A stretch of 64,000 nt of DNA from Gammaproteobacteria bacterium UBA4421 (lineage in GTDB: Bacteria > Pseudomonadota > Gammaproteobacteria > Pseudomonadales > Azotimanducaceae). The stretch spans positions 62,001 through 126,000 of the forward strand of contig DGQF01000028.1 in assembly GCA_002389675.1 (NCBI GenBank), read 5' to 3'. Shown here in pieces: positions 53,242-62,272 of this stretch (positions within the stretch are counted from its first letter, which is position 1; the number at the start of each line of letters is the position of its first letter). Both the position numbers and the translations under genes were made by a program. The notes under the pieces are model-generated. The model was not told the origin of the DNA. It saw only the letters and a program-made list of their open reading frames with translations, and made no database searches.

Positions 53242-54867
53242 TTCCTGCAGGAGCGACTGAGCATAGGTGCGGGTCGTTTGGGTGATGTCCGAGCCGGCCA
53301 ACATCCGCGCGAGTTCTTCAATTCTTTGTTCAGCGTTCAAGTGTTGAATATCCGTGTGATTGCCTTTTTTGACCACGCGGTAGTGATTGTCTCCCAAGGC
53401 GGCCACTTGTGGCGCATGGGTGACGCAGATGACTTGAGTATGTTGACCAAGGTCTCGTAATATTCGCCCGACCGTGTCGGCGGTTGTCCCACCGACACCG
53501 ACATCGGCCTCATCAAGCACCAGGCAGGGCAAGGCACTGTTCTGCGCAGCGACAATTTGGATACTTAGACCGATCCGCGTCTGTTCACCACCTGATGCAA
53601 TTTGCGCTAATGGCCCGGCCGGAAAATCAGGATGGGTTGTCACTAGAAAGTCAATTCGATCGAATCCAACAGCGCTTTCCTGATAAGTGAATGCGACGGA
53701 AAAAACTCCGCGGGTGATGCCGATTGTCTGCATTTGTTGGGTAATGGCTTTGGCGAATTTCGGCGCTGCTTTTTGGCGTTGGGCAGACAAGTTTTTGGCG
53801 GCTTTGCGAAACTTGGTTTGTTTTGCCTGCGCGGCGTCTTTCAACATGTCTAACTGCGAACTGTCAGCGTCAATTTTTTTGAGTTCCTCGTCCAGATGCC
53901 GTGTATGTGCAAATAAGCGTTCCGGGGCTATACGGTGCTTACGGGCAAGGTCCTGCATGGTGTTGAGGCGCTGCTCCAGTAAATTCAGAGTCTCTGGATC
54001 CACGATCACTCGGGATTCGTAATTGCGCAGGTCTCGCGCTGCATCATCTATCAAGCCCAGGGCCGTGTTCAGTGTAGTTCGCGCGGCTACTAAATCGGGC
54101 TGATTGTCATCGATGTTATCAATCAGTCTTGCGGCCAGGTTCAGTTCATCCAGTGCATCCAGATGATTAAGCGCTTGCGAAAGCGCCTCAATGGTGTTGT
54201 GGGCCTGGTTAAGTCGCTTGTGCTGATCGTTTAGCTGTGAGAATTCATCTGCTTGTAAGCCCAATTCCTCAAGCTCGCTGAGTTGGTACTGCAATAGGTC
54301 CTGGCGGTCTGCTGCCTGGGCAAAGTTATTTTTGAGTGTTTCGATGGCCTGCAGGTCCGCCTGCCACGAGCGATAGCATTGTCGAACGTCCTCAGTTTGT
54401 TGGGTGAGGCCTGCATAGTCATCGAGCATGCTCAGTTGGGTTGAGCGATCAGTCAGCCGTAAATGCTCATTTTGGCCATGTATTTCGACGAGGCGCTCTC
54501 CCAGTTCACGTAAATAACCGGTGGTCACGGGAATGCCGTTGATAAATGCCCGGGATCGCCCCGTATTGCTGATGACTCGCCTGAGTAGGCATAGCGTGTC
54601 GGGCGCCTGGATGAGTTCGGCCTCAGCGAGCAGTGCTTGCACTGCGGGGAGAGTCTTCAAATCAAATTCTGCGCTGACATCGGCTTTTTCGGCACCGGGC
54701 CGAATGACTTCTGCACGTGCTCGCTCGCCCATCAGCAGGCCCAGAGCGTTAAGCAAAATCGATTTGCCGGCGCCTGATTCTCCAGTGATGGTCGTCAGTC
54801 CAGGATTGAAATGGATATCTAATGCATCGACGAGTACAAAATTTTTCAAAGTCAGGTGGTTGAGCAT
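53230..54867 (-). CDS. recN: DNA repair protein RecN
   Basis: A 545-residue SMC-like ATPase for double-strand-break repair. Walker A GESGAGKSIL is near the N-terminus, a long coiled-coil middle (about 160-370) follows, and the C-terminal signature SGGEQTRIGLSI plus CLVLDEADVGVGG Walker B ends the protein. Length matches the family. I do not see a clear LexA box in the 140 bp between recN and hrcA, although recN is SOS-controlled in E. coli. It is divergent from hrcA. Confidence 0.95.
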   Translation of the reverse strand: MLNHLTLKNFVLVDALDIHFNPGLTTITGESGAGKSILLNALGLLMGERARAEVIRPGAEKADVSAEFDLKTLPAVQALLAEAELIQAPDTLCLLRRVISNTGRSRAFINGIPVTTGYLRELGERLVEIHGQNEHLRLTDRSTQLSMLDDYAGLTQQTEDVRQCYRSWQADLQAIETLKNNFAQAADRQDLLQYQLSELEELGLQADEFSQLNDQHKRLNQAHNTIEALSQALNHLDALDELNLAARLIDNIDDNQPDLVAARTTLNTALGLIDDAARDLRNYESRVIVDPETLNLLEQRLNTMQDLARKHRIAPERLFAHTRHLDEELKKIDADSSQLDMLKDAAQAKQTKFRKAAKNLSAQRQKAAPKFAKAITQQMQTIGITRGVFSVAFTYQESAVGFDRIDFLVTTHPDFPAGPLAQIASGGEQTRIGLSIQIVAAQNSALPCLVLDEADVGVGGTTADTVGRILRDLGQHTQVICVTHAPQVAALGDNHYRVVKKGNHTDIQHLNAEQRIEELARMLAGSDITQTTRTYAQSLLQEATQ

Positions 54868-55006
54868 GGTCTTGTCACTTTTGGCGCATGAACCCGGTGG
54901 GGTTGTCAGACTAAGCCTACCTTAAATGAGGATGCGTTTGCCTAAAATCACTGGTATAAGTTGTGTGAGATGACGCTTATCAATAAAAACCCGGTGTGCG
55001 AAATTT

Positions 55007-56071
55007 ATGGCCAATCTTGAGTCGCCAGAGACCTCTGTGACCCCTCGCGCCCAGCATTTATTTAAATTGCTTGTTGAGCAGTACATTGCGCAAGGAACGC
55101 CCATTGCCTCGCGAGCCCTGGCAACCCGTCCGGAGGTGAGTGTCTCTGCGGCGACGGTGCGTAATATTATGGCTGAGCTTGAGGTTCAGGGGTTGGTGAT
55201 CTCGCCGCATACTTCAGCTGGGAAAATACCCACGCATCAAGGTTATCGTTTCTTTGTTGATACCTTGCTCAGTATTGAACCTTGGGAGCGCGCGCGAACG
55301 GCAGAGCGTGCGCGCGAAATTGAGGCGGAGCTCAACCCGGACCTTTCGCCAGCCGATTTGGTGTCTTCTGCCTCGGAATTGCTTTCTGAAATCACCGAAA
55401 TGACGTGCCTGATTACAACACCCATGCGGAACCAGATCAGTTTCAGACAGGTGGAATTTATTGGCTTGGGTGAGGATCGGGTGCTTGTAATTCTGGTTCT
55501 GAACGACCGCGAAGTGCAAAATCGAGTGATTCACACTGAGCGTGCGTATGAGGCGGTTGAGCTGAATCAAGCGGCAAATTATCTCAACCAAGAGTTTGGT
55601 GGTCGTTCCTTGATTGAGATTCGAGAGGCGGTCATAGCCAGTGTTCAGGCAGATAAGGATCGCATGGATCATCTCATGCAGGCCGCGCTTGATATGGCTT
55701 CGGCAACCTTCGCTGAGGACCAGCAAGATGATGGGCACGAGCTTTTAGTTAGCGGCGGAAATCGTTTACTGGATTTAAGTTCAGATACGGGCACGGTGAA
55801 ATCTTTGTTTGATGCGGTATCTCGCAAAGGCCGCGTGCTGCATCTTCTGGATCGTTGTTTGCAGTCTGGTGGGGTGCAGTTGTTTATCGGTGAAGAGTCG
55901 GGATACAAGCCTTTAGGTGACGCCTCTTTGATTACGTCCGCCTATGAGGTGAACGGCGAGTTGGCGGGAGTCCTCGGTGTCATCGGTCCGACGCGAATGG
56001 ATTATAAAGATGTGATTCCTGTTGTGGACATCACCGCGCGTCTGCTCAGCGCCGCGATGCGTCGAGTTTGA
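55007..56071 (+). CDS. hrcA: Heat-inducible transcription repressor HrcA
   Basis: A 354-residue repressor of groE and dnaK operons that acts with GroEL as a thermometer and binds CIRCE (TTAGCACTC-N9-GAGTGCTAA). The N-terminal winged helix (PRAQHLFKLLVEQYIAQGTPIASRALATRPEVSVSAATVRNIMAELE) and ISPHTSAGKIPTHQGYRFFVDTLL are the hallmark. I find no CIRCE in this window; the following grpE and dnaK have sigma-32-like promoters instead. Its targets are probably elsewhere, such as groESL. Confidence 0.93.
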   Translation: MANLESPETSVTPRAQHLFKLLVEQYIAQGTPIASRALATRPEVSVSAATVRNIMAELEVQGLVISPHTSAGKIPTHQGYRFFVDTLLSIEPWERARTAERAREIEAELNPDLSPADLVSSASELLSEITEMTCLITTPMRNQISFRQVEFIGLGEDRVLVILVLNDREVQNRVIHTERAYEAVELNQAANYLNQEFGGRSLIEIREAVIASVQADKDRMDHLMQAALDMASATFAEDQQDDGHELLVSGGNRLLDLSSDTGTVKSLFDAVSRKGRVLHLLDRCLQSGGVQLFIGEESGYKPLGDASLITSAYEVNGELAGVLGVIGPTRMDYKDVIPVVDITARLLSAAMRRV

Positions 56072-56090
56072 AGAAAATTACGATCAAGCC

Positions 56091-56117
56091 CTTGATAATT
56101 CCAAGGCTGGCCCCAAT
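56091..56117 (+). promoter_or_regulatory. Candidate sigma-32 promoter before grpE
   Basis: CTTGAT (56091-56096) and CCCCAAT (56111-56117) with a 14-bp spacer match the heat-shock pattern CTTGAA-N13-15-CCCCATNT well. Confidence 0.65.
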
Positions 56118-56157
56118 AACGTTTGGCTCATTTAAATAGCACATGGAATAGGCGTGC

Positions 56158-56766
56158 ATGGCAGACGAAAACATTGGTGATGAAAACTCGGTCGAAAATC
56201 AGGTAGGCGATGACGAAATGGCAGCAAATCCTGCTGCTGATGACGGCGAGTGGTTGCCACCCGAAGATACTGATAGCGCGGAATCCGTGTTGGCACAGGG
56301 CGAAGCAGAAGAAGGCTTGGACACTGAGGTGGACGCTCAAGTGGCGGCGCTTAAAGATCAAGTGCTGCGCAGCCTTGCGGAGGTTGAGAATATCAAGCGT
56401 CGGGCAACCCGAGATGTTGAAAACGCCCATAAATTTGCGACGGAAAAGCTCATAGACGGTCTTTTCCCGGTACTCGACAGCTTGGAGAAAGCGGTCGAGG
56501 TGGCGGTATCCGTTGATGGCGCGGAAGCGATCGCAGAAGGCGTTTCGCTGTCGCTAAAATTGTTCTTAGATACGCTGGCCAAAGCAGGCGTCGATCAAAT
56601 TGACCCGCTTGGAGAACCGTTTGATCCGCAGCTGCATGAAGCGATGACTATGGTGCCTAATCCCAACGCGGAGCCGAATTCGGTGATGGACGTTATGCAA
56701 AAGGGGTATCGGTTGAACGGGCGTTTGGTTAGAGCGGCAAAAGTGATTGTAGTGAAGGGTGATTGA
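56158..56766 (+). CDS. grpE: Nucleotide exchange factor GrpE
   Basis: A 202-residue GrpE that releases ADP from DnaK. The first 60 residues are an acidic disordered region, the long helix spans about 62-130 (VLRSLAEVENIKRRATRDVENAHKFATEKLIDGLFPVLDSLE), and the beta domain carries PLGEPFDPQLHEAM and VVKGD at the end. The ATG is 56158. It precedes dnaK by about 150 bp. Confidence 0.95.
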   Translation: MADENIGDENSVENQVGDDEMAANPAADDGEWLPPEDTDSAESVLAQGEAEEGLDTEVDAQVAALKDQVLRSLAEVENIKRRATRDVENAHKFATEKLIDGLFPVLDSLEKAVEVAVSVDGAEAIAEGVSLSLKLFLDTLAKAGVDQIDPLGEPFDPQLHEAMTMVPNPNAEPNSVMDVMQKGYRLNGRLVRAAKVIVVKGD

Positions 56767-56843
56767 CCCGAGATAAGCGACGCTGGCCAGCAGTCGCTGC
56801 GCACTCGAGGTGGGCATGAAGCAAGAAATTGTGGTTAGGCCCC

Positions 56844-56870
56844 CTTGAACTGGCTTAATTAGGCCAAATA
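56844..56870 (+). promoter_or_regulatory. Candidate sigma-32 promoter before dnaK
   Basis: CTTGAA (56844-56849) is a perfect -35; GGCCAAATA, centred on CCAAATA (56864-56870), is 14 bp downstream and a weaker match to CCCCATNT. Confidence 0.5.
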
Positions 56871-56919
56871 TAGACAGCAAGAATAGGAACGTCCGGGTAG
56901 GGCATTTGGAGACAGAACA

Positions 56920-58839
56920 ATGGGTAAGATTATAGGCATAGATCTCGGCACCACGAATTCGTGTGTGGCGATATTAGAAGGTGGTGACGCGCGGGTCATA
57001 GAAAACTCAGAGGGTGATCGGACGACACCGTCGATCATCGCATACACCGAGGACGGTGAAATTTTGGTGGGGCAAAACGCGAAGCGGCAGGCGGTAACGA
57101 ATCCTCAAAACACGTTGTTCGCAGTAAAGCGCCTGATCGGTCGAAAGTTTGGTGATAGCGTTGTCCAGAAAGACATAAAAATGGTGCCCTACGCAATTTC
57201 CAAAGCGACCAATGGAGATGCTTGGATTGAGGTCAAAGGCGAAAAACTAGCGCCACCGCAGGTGTCTGCTGAAACGTTGAAAAAGATGAAAAAGACCGCT
57301 GAGGAATATCTTGGCGAAACGGTGACTGAGGCTGTGATCACGGTACCTGCCTATTTTAACGATTCACAGCGCCAAGCAACAAAAGACGCCGGAAAGATTG
57401 CCGGTTTGGATGTTAAGCGAATTATCAACGAACCGACGGCCGCAGCATTGGCGTATGGTTTGGATAAGAAACGCGGAGACGCAAAGATTGCGGTTTACGA
57501 TTTAGGCGGCGGCACTTTCGACGTCTCAATTATCGAAATCGCTGAAGTTGATGGTGAGCATCAGTTTGAAGTACTTTCGACCAATGGAGATACGTTTTTA
57601 GGGGGTGAAGATTTCGACTTGCGGGTGATTGACTACCTAGTCGAAGAGTTTAAGAGAGACAACACCTTTGACCTGCACTCTGATCCATTGGCGCTTCAGC
57701 GGCTCAAAGAAGCGGCGGAAAAAGCAAAAATTGAGCTGTCTAACAGCCAACAGACAGAAATTAATTTGCCGTATATTACGGCCGACCAGACGGGCCCAAA
57801 ACACCTTGTAATGAAGCTCACGCGGGCGAAGCTGGAGTCTTTAGTAGGCGAGCTGGTTCAAGGGACTATCGCGCCAATTCAAACTGCGCTAGATGACGCC
57901 AACCTAACCATCAACGACATTGACGATGTGATCCTCGTCGGCGGGCAGACGCGTATGCCGTTGGTGCAAGAAAAGGTGAAATCGTTTTTCGGCAAGGAAG
58001 CGCGACGTGACGTAAACCCCGATGAAGCCGTGGCAATGGGTGCGGCAATTCAGGCCGCGGTCCTTGCGGGTGACGTCACAGATGTATTGCTACTTGACGT
58101 GACACCATTATCGCTTGGGATCGAGACTTTAGGCTCTATCATGAGTGTCCTGATCGAAAAAAATACAACAATCCCGACTAAGAAAACGCAAACGTTCTCA
58201 ACTGCCGATGACAATCAGACTGCGGTGACCATTCATGTTCTGCAGGGTGAGCGTAAGCAGGCCGGGCAAAACAAGGCGCTGGGTCAGTTTAATTTAGAAG
58301 ATATACCGCCAGCGCCGCGCGGGATGCCTCAGATTGAAGTGGCCTTTGATCTAGATGCGAACGGCATTTTGAATGTTTCGGCAAAGGATAAAGCGACAGG
58401 CAAAGAGCAGTCGATTGTTATCAAGGCCTCCAGTGGGTTGTCGGATGAAGAAATTGAACAGATGGTCCGAGATGCTGAGGCGCATTCGGAAGAAGATAAG
58501 AAGTTTGAAGAGATGGTGGCGTTGCGCAATCAGGCAGACGGGCTCGTGCATGGTGCACGCAAAGCCGTTGTAGATGCCGGGGACAAAGCCACCGACGAAG
58601 AAAAGAGCGGGATCGAGACCGCCGCATCGGAGCTGGAAGACGCGCTCAAGGGTGACGACAAAGAGGCAATTGAGGCTAAAATGCAGGTCTTGTCGCAGGC
58701 TGCTGCAGGGCTGGCACAGAAGATGTACGAGGAACCCTCTGCGGAGGGCGCCGACGCCGGGCAAGGCAGTGCAGATGCTGGGGTTGATGACGCAGTTGAT
58801 GCCGAGTTCGAAGAGGTCAATGATAAGGACAAAAAGTAA
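56920..58839 (+). CDS. dnaK: Chaperone DnaK (Hsp70)
   Basis: A 639-residue Hsp70. [17 protein letters not shown], the second phosphate motif [13 protein letters not shown] and the [10 protein letters not shown] region form the ATPase; the interdomain linker [13 protein letters not shown] leads to the substrate-binding beta domain and a helical lid. The tail ends [12 protein letters not shown], the conserved acidic DnaK end. It works with GrpE upstream and DnaJ downstream. Confidence 0.98.
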   Translation: MGKIIGIDLGTTNSCVAILEGGDARVIENSEGDRTTPSIIAYTEDGEILVGQNAKRQAVTNPQNTLFAVKRLIGRKFGDSVVQKDIKMVPYAISKATNGDAWIEVKGEKLAPPQVSAETLKKMKKTAEEYLGETVTEAVITVPAYFNDSQRQATKDAGKIAGLDVKRIINEPTAAALAYGLDKKRGDAKIAVYDLGGGTFDVSIIEIAEVDGEHQFEVLSTNGDTFLGGEDFDLRVIDYLVEEFKRDNTFDLHSDPLALQRLKEAAEKAKIELSNSQQTEINLPYITADQTGPKHLVMKLTRAKLESLVGELVQGTIAPIQTALDDANLTINDIDDVILVGGQTRMPLVQEKVKSFFGKEARRDVNPDEAVAMGAAIQAAVLAGDVTDVLLLDVTPLSLGIETLGSIMSVLIEKNTTIPTKKTQTFSTADDNQTAVTIHVLQGERKQAGQNKALGQFNLEDIPPAPRGMPQIEVAFDLDANGILNVSAKDKATGKEQSIVIKASSGLSDEEIEQMVRDAEAHSEEDKKFEEMVALRNQADGLVHGARKAVVDAGDKATDEEKSGIETAASELEDALKGDDKEAIEAKMQVLSQAAAGLAQKMYEEPSAEGADAGQGSADAGVDDAVDAEFEEVNDKDKK

Positions 58840-58886
58840 TTTAGATTACGAAGTCCTTCGGCGGTGCAAGTTTACCGCCATTGCAG

Positions 58887-58920
58887 ACGCGGCACCTGTT
58901 TTAGGTAGGGCCGCGTTTGT
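58887..58920 (+). terminator. Hairpin between dnaK and dnaJ, candidate attenuator
   Basis: ACGCGGC (58887-58893) pairs with GCCGCGT (58910-58916), with an inner ACCT/AGGT helix. The following TTTGTTGTTT is a poor T run, so partial termination is likely; this would lower DnaJ relative to DnaK. Confidence 0.5.
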
Positions 58921-58950
58921 TGTTTCGGTAAAACAAAAATAGAGTAAGCT

Positions 58951-60069
58951 ATGTCCAAACGAGATTATTACGAAGTTTTAGGAGTGGAGCGGGGAGCCTC
59001 CAGTGATGACTTAAAGAAAGCTTATCGTCGTTTGGCCATGAAATTCCACCCGGATCGTAACCCCGATGATCCTCAGGCCGAAGATAAATTCAAAGAAGCC
59101 TCAGAAGCCTACGAAGTGCTCACCGATGCCGAAAAACGGCGAGCCTATGATCAATATGGGCACGCAGGTCTGGATCAAAACCAAGGCGGTGCCGGTTTTG
59201 AAGGGAATTTCGGTGATATCTTTGGCGATGTTTTTGGGGATATTTTCGGTGGAGGTCGGGGCGGTCGTGGTGGCGCCTCGCGAGGTTCCGATTTGCGCTA
59301 CAACATGCAACTCGACCTGGAGCAAGCAGTCAGTGGAGATACGGTGGAAGTGCGTATTCCCGTGCTTGCTGCTTGCGGTGATTGTGACGGATCTGGTGCA
59401 GCGCCAGGAACAACGCCGTCGACCTGCCCTGATTGTCAGGGCGCCGGTCAGATTAGAGTGGCCCAAGGTTTTTTCTCGCTGCAGCAAACCTGCCCTCGTT
59501 GCCGAGGTCAGGGACGGGTTGTGACAGATCCGTGTCGCGGTTGTGGTGGTGCTGGTCGTTCTGAAAAGCATAAAACGCTGTCGGTTAAAATTCCTGCAGG
59601 CGTTGATACAGGCGACCGCATTCGATTGACCGGGGAAGGGGAAGCTGGCATGCATAGCGGTCCGCCAGGGGACCTATATGTGCAGGTTGATGTGCGTGAG
59701 CACCCTATTTTCACACGCGATGGCCGTAACCTTTTCTGTGAGGTGCCCATCAGCATTGTTGATGCGGCCCTGGGAGGTGAACTCGAAGTGCCTACGTTGG
59801 CAGGTCGAGTGAAGCTTAAAATCCCCTCTGAAACACAAACGGGCAAGGTCTTTCGGTTGCGCGGCAAAGGCGTCACTCAAGTCCGTGGCGGCGGGGTCGG
59901 CGATTTGTTGTGTAAAGTTGTGGTGGAAACGCCAGTCAAACTAACCGAGCGACAAAAGGAGTTGTTGGCCGAATTGAAAGCGTCGCTGGTGCAGAGTACA
60001 AAACACTCACCCCGAGAAAAATCTTGGTTTGACGGGGTAAAAAACTTTTTTGACGGCTTAACGGGTTAA
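58951..60069 (+). CDS. dnaJ: Chaperone DnaJ (Hsp40)
   Basis: A 372-residue class A Hsp40. The J domain has HPD at residues 33-35, a glycine/phenylalanine region follows ([18 protein letters not shown]), then four zinc motifs [24 protein letters not shown] and CRGCGGAG, and the C-terminal substrate-binding domains. It stimulates DnaK ATPase. Length is normal. Confidence 0.98.
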   Translation: MSKRDYYEVLGVERGASSDDLKKAYRRLAMKFHPDRNPDDPQAEDKFKEASEAYEVLTDAEKRRAYDQYGHAGLDQNQGGAGFEGNFGDIFGDVFGDIFGGGRGGRGGASRGSDLRYNMQLDLEQAVSGDTVEVRIPVLAACGDCDGSGAAPGTTPSTCPDCQGAGQIRVAQGFFSLQQTCPRCRGQGRVVTDPCRGCGGAGRSEKHKTLSVKIPAGVDTGDRIRLTGEGEAGMHSGPPGDLYVQVDVREHPIFTRDGRNLFCEVPISIVDAALGGELEVPTLAGRVKLKIPSETQTGKVFRLRGKGVTQVRGGGVGDLLCKVVVETPVKLTERQKELLAELKASLVQSTKHSPREKSWFDGVKNFFDGLTG

Positions 60070-60110
60070 TATGCGGTTATTGCATTGGAGAGAATCCGTG
60101 ATGGACAGCA

Positions 60111-60911
60111 ATGATTAAGGTAGCGATCACCGGTGTGGCCGGGCGCATGGGTAAAACCCTAGTGCAAGCGTTGCAGGCGGCCGATGGCATGATTTTAGGT
60201 GCCGCCTTTGAACACCCCGACAATCCTGCGGTCGGTTTGGATGTTGGGGAGGTCGCCGGGGTGGGTACGCTTGGTGTCACTGTGTCGGGCGATCCCGCGG
60301 GCTGTGTCCAAGATTTTGACGTGGTCGTAGATTTCACTGTCCCGGCGGCGACATTGGCGTTGTTGGAAGTGTGTCAGAACCATCAAAAAGCCATGGTGAT
60401 CGGCACCACAGGCTTTAGCGACTCACAGATGAGCCAGCTACAGGAAGGTGCTTACGCTAGCGCGATTTTTATGGCGCCCAATATGAGTGTTGGCGTCAAC
60501 CTGATGTTCAAGTTGATCGAAATAGCAGCGTCGGCGTTAGGCGATACTGTGGATGTTGAAGTGATTGAAGCGCATCACCGAGACAAGATTGATGCACCCT
60601 CTGGCACGGCACTTAAAATAGGTGAGGTGCTTGCCCAGGCGCTGTCGCGTGACTTGGACAAAGATGCGATCTATGGGCGTCAGGGTATAACCAGTACCCG
60701 TGATCGTGCGTCAATTGGTTTCTCGACGCTGCGCGGCGGCGACATTGTTGGCGAACATACGGTGTTATATGCCGGTGAAGGGGAGCGGCTGGAGATCACC
60801 CACCGCGCGTCAAGCCGAACGAATTTTGCGCAAGGCGCGCTGCACGCCGTGCGCTACGTGAGTGACAAGCCGCCAGGGCTGTATGATATGCAGGGACTTC
60901 TAGGTCTGTAA
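60111..60911 (+). CDS. dapB: 4-hydroxy-tetrahydrodipicolinate reductase
   Basis: A 266-residue enzyme of the diaminopimelate/lysine pathway that reduces the DapA product with NAD(P)H. The Rossmann motif VAITGVAGRMGKTL starts the protein; GTTGFS, APNMSVGVNLMF and the substrate site EAHHRDKIDAPSGTALKIGE are conserved. It lies between dnaJ and carA as in Pseudomonas. Confidence 0.97.
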   Translation: MIKVAITGVAGRMGKTLVQALQAADGMILGAAFEHPDNPAVGLDVGEVAGVGTLGVTVSGDPAGCVQDFDVVVDFTVPAATLALLEVCQNHQKAMVIGTTGFSDSQMSQLQEGAYASAIFMAPNMSVGVNLMFKLIEIAASALGDTVDVEVIEAHHRDKIDAPSGTALKIGEVLAQALSRDLDKDAIYGRQGITSTRDRASIGFSTLRGGDIVGEHTVLYAGEGERLEITHRASSRTNFAQGALHAVRYVSDKPPGLYDMQGLLGL

Positions 60912-60948
60912 GAGGGCCTTGATCGATAGTGTCGATTTAACGATTACA

Positions 60949-60986
60949 AATGAATCTTTTTGCTGCTTTTTGAATGCAGTTTCATT
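60949..60986. promoter_or_regulatory. Tandem ARG-box-like sites upstream of carA (ArgR operator candidate)
   Basis: The better site, 60969-60986, is TTTGAATGCAGTTTCATT, matching WNTGAATWWWWATTCANW at nine of ten half-site bases. A weaker one, AATGAATCTTTTTGCTGC, is at 60949-60966. Their starts are 20 bp apart, i.e. 18-bp boxes with a 2-bp gap, the arrangement of known ArgR operators. carAB is arginine-repressed in E. coli, so the context fits. The remaining leader to 61129 holds a TGCAT/ATGCA hairpin (61011-61026) and nothing else I can support. Confidence 0.5.
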
Positions 60987-61129
60987 AGACTTTCTACCTT
61001 AAGTTCAACCTGCATCCCTTAATGCATTTGACCGTACTTCTGTGTGTCAGGATGGGGTCGAGTACGTGACAGTTGAGCCCGGTTACATCGTGCGCCTAAG
61101 ACGCGAAGATTGTTTAAGGGATATACCAC

Positions 61130-62272
61130 TTGATACCTGCATTACTCGCCTTGGAAGACGGGAGCGTTTTTTACGGCCAGTCAATTGGTGTAGAAGGTCA
61201 TACTGTTGGTGAAGTTGTTTTCAACACAGCAATGACCGGCTACCAAGAGATTCTTACTGATCCGTCTTACGCTCAGCAAATTGTAACGCTCACCTACCCT
61301 CAAATCGGCAACACCGGCATTAACGCAGAAGATTTTGAATCTGATCGTATATGGAGCGCTGGTTTAGTCATCCGTCAGACCCCACGTAAAGTCAGCAGCT
61401 GGCGAAGCCAGGGATCGCTGCAGTCGTTACTCGAGGCGGAAGGTGTGGTGGCGATAGCGGATGTGGACACTCGTCGTTTGACGCATCTGATCCGAGAAAA
61501 AGGCGCGCTCGCTGGCTGTATTTTGGCGGGTGAATCCGCTTCTACTCAGGCGGGTTTGGATCAGGCGTTGGACAAAGCGAGGGCGTTTCCAGGCCTGAAG
61601 GGGATGGACTTGGCCAAGGTAGTTACCGGTGAACAGCGCCAATGGCGTGAAACCAGCTGGGACATCAAGACAGGTTACGGGACTCTCAGTGAGCCTAAGT
61701 TTAAAGTGGTGGCCTACGATTTTGGGGTCAAACGAAATATTCTTCGATTGCTGGCAAGCCGAGGTTGCGAGCTGACTGTTGTGCCGGCGCAAACCCCAGC
61801 AAGTGTGGTCTTAGATCTGAACCCTGATGGTATATTCCTATCCAATGGCCCCGGAGATCCCGAACCCTGTGGGTATGCGATTTCAGCCATCAAAACCTTG
61901 TTATCCTCGGGTATTCCGATTTTTGGCATTTGTCTGGGGCATCAATTGCTGGCATTAGCCAGTGGGGCGAGAACCATGAAGATGGCGCATGGACATCATG
62001 GTGCAAATCACCCTGTTCAGGATAGCCAAACGGGAAAAGTCATCATCACCAGTCAGAATCATGGCTTTGCGGTAGATGGCGCGTCATTGCCCGAGCATTT
62101 GCAGTGCACGCATCTTTCGTTGTTTGACGCAACGGTGCAAGGGATTGAACGCACTGACGTACCTGCTTTTAGTTTTCAGGGGCACCCCGAGGCGAGTCCC
62201 GGCCCGCAGGACTGTATTTATCTTTTCGACAAATTTGTAGACATGATGGCGAGTGGAACTAAGCATGCCTAA
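61130..62272 (+). CDS. carA: Carbamoyl-phosphate synthase small chain
   Basis: A 380-residue glutaminase subunit. The N-terminal half has [23 protein letters not shown], the class I amidotransferase half has the catalytic Cys in [17 protein letters not shown] and the His/Glu in [11 protein letters not shown]. It passes ammonia through a tunnel to CarB. It starts at TTG 61130 with TTAAGGGAT upstream. carB overlaps its last 8 bases. Confidence 0.97.
   Translation: MIPALLALEDGSVFYGQSIGVEGHTVGEVVFNTAMTGYQEILTDPSYAQQIVTLTYPQIGNTGINAEDFESDRIWSAGLVIRQTPRKVSSWRSQGSLQSLLEAEGVVAIADVDTRRLTHLIREKGALAGCILAGESASTQAGLDQALDKARAFPGLKGMDLAKVVTGEQRQWRETSWDIKTGYGTLSEPKFKVVAYDFGVKRNILRLLASRGCELTVVPAQTPASVVLDLNPDGIFLSNGPGDPEPCGYAISAIKTLLSSGIPIFGICLGHQLLALASGARTMKMAHGHHGANHPVQDSQTGKVIITSQNHGFAVDGASLPEHLQCTHLSLFDATVQGIERTDVPAFSFQGHPEASPGPQDCIYLFDKFVDMMASGTKHA

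Noticed and set aside
54868..55006. LexA (SOS) box before recN
   Set aside because: No CTGT-N8-ACAG sequence is visible in the recN-hrcA interval.
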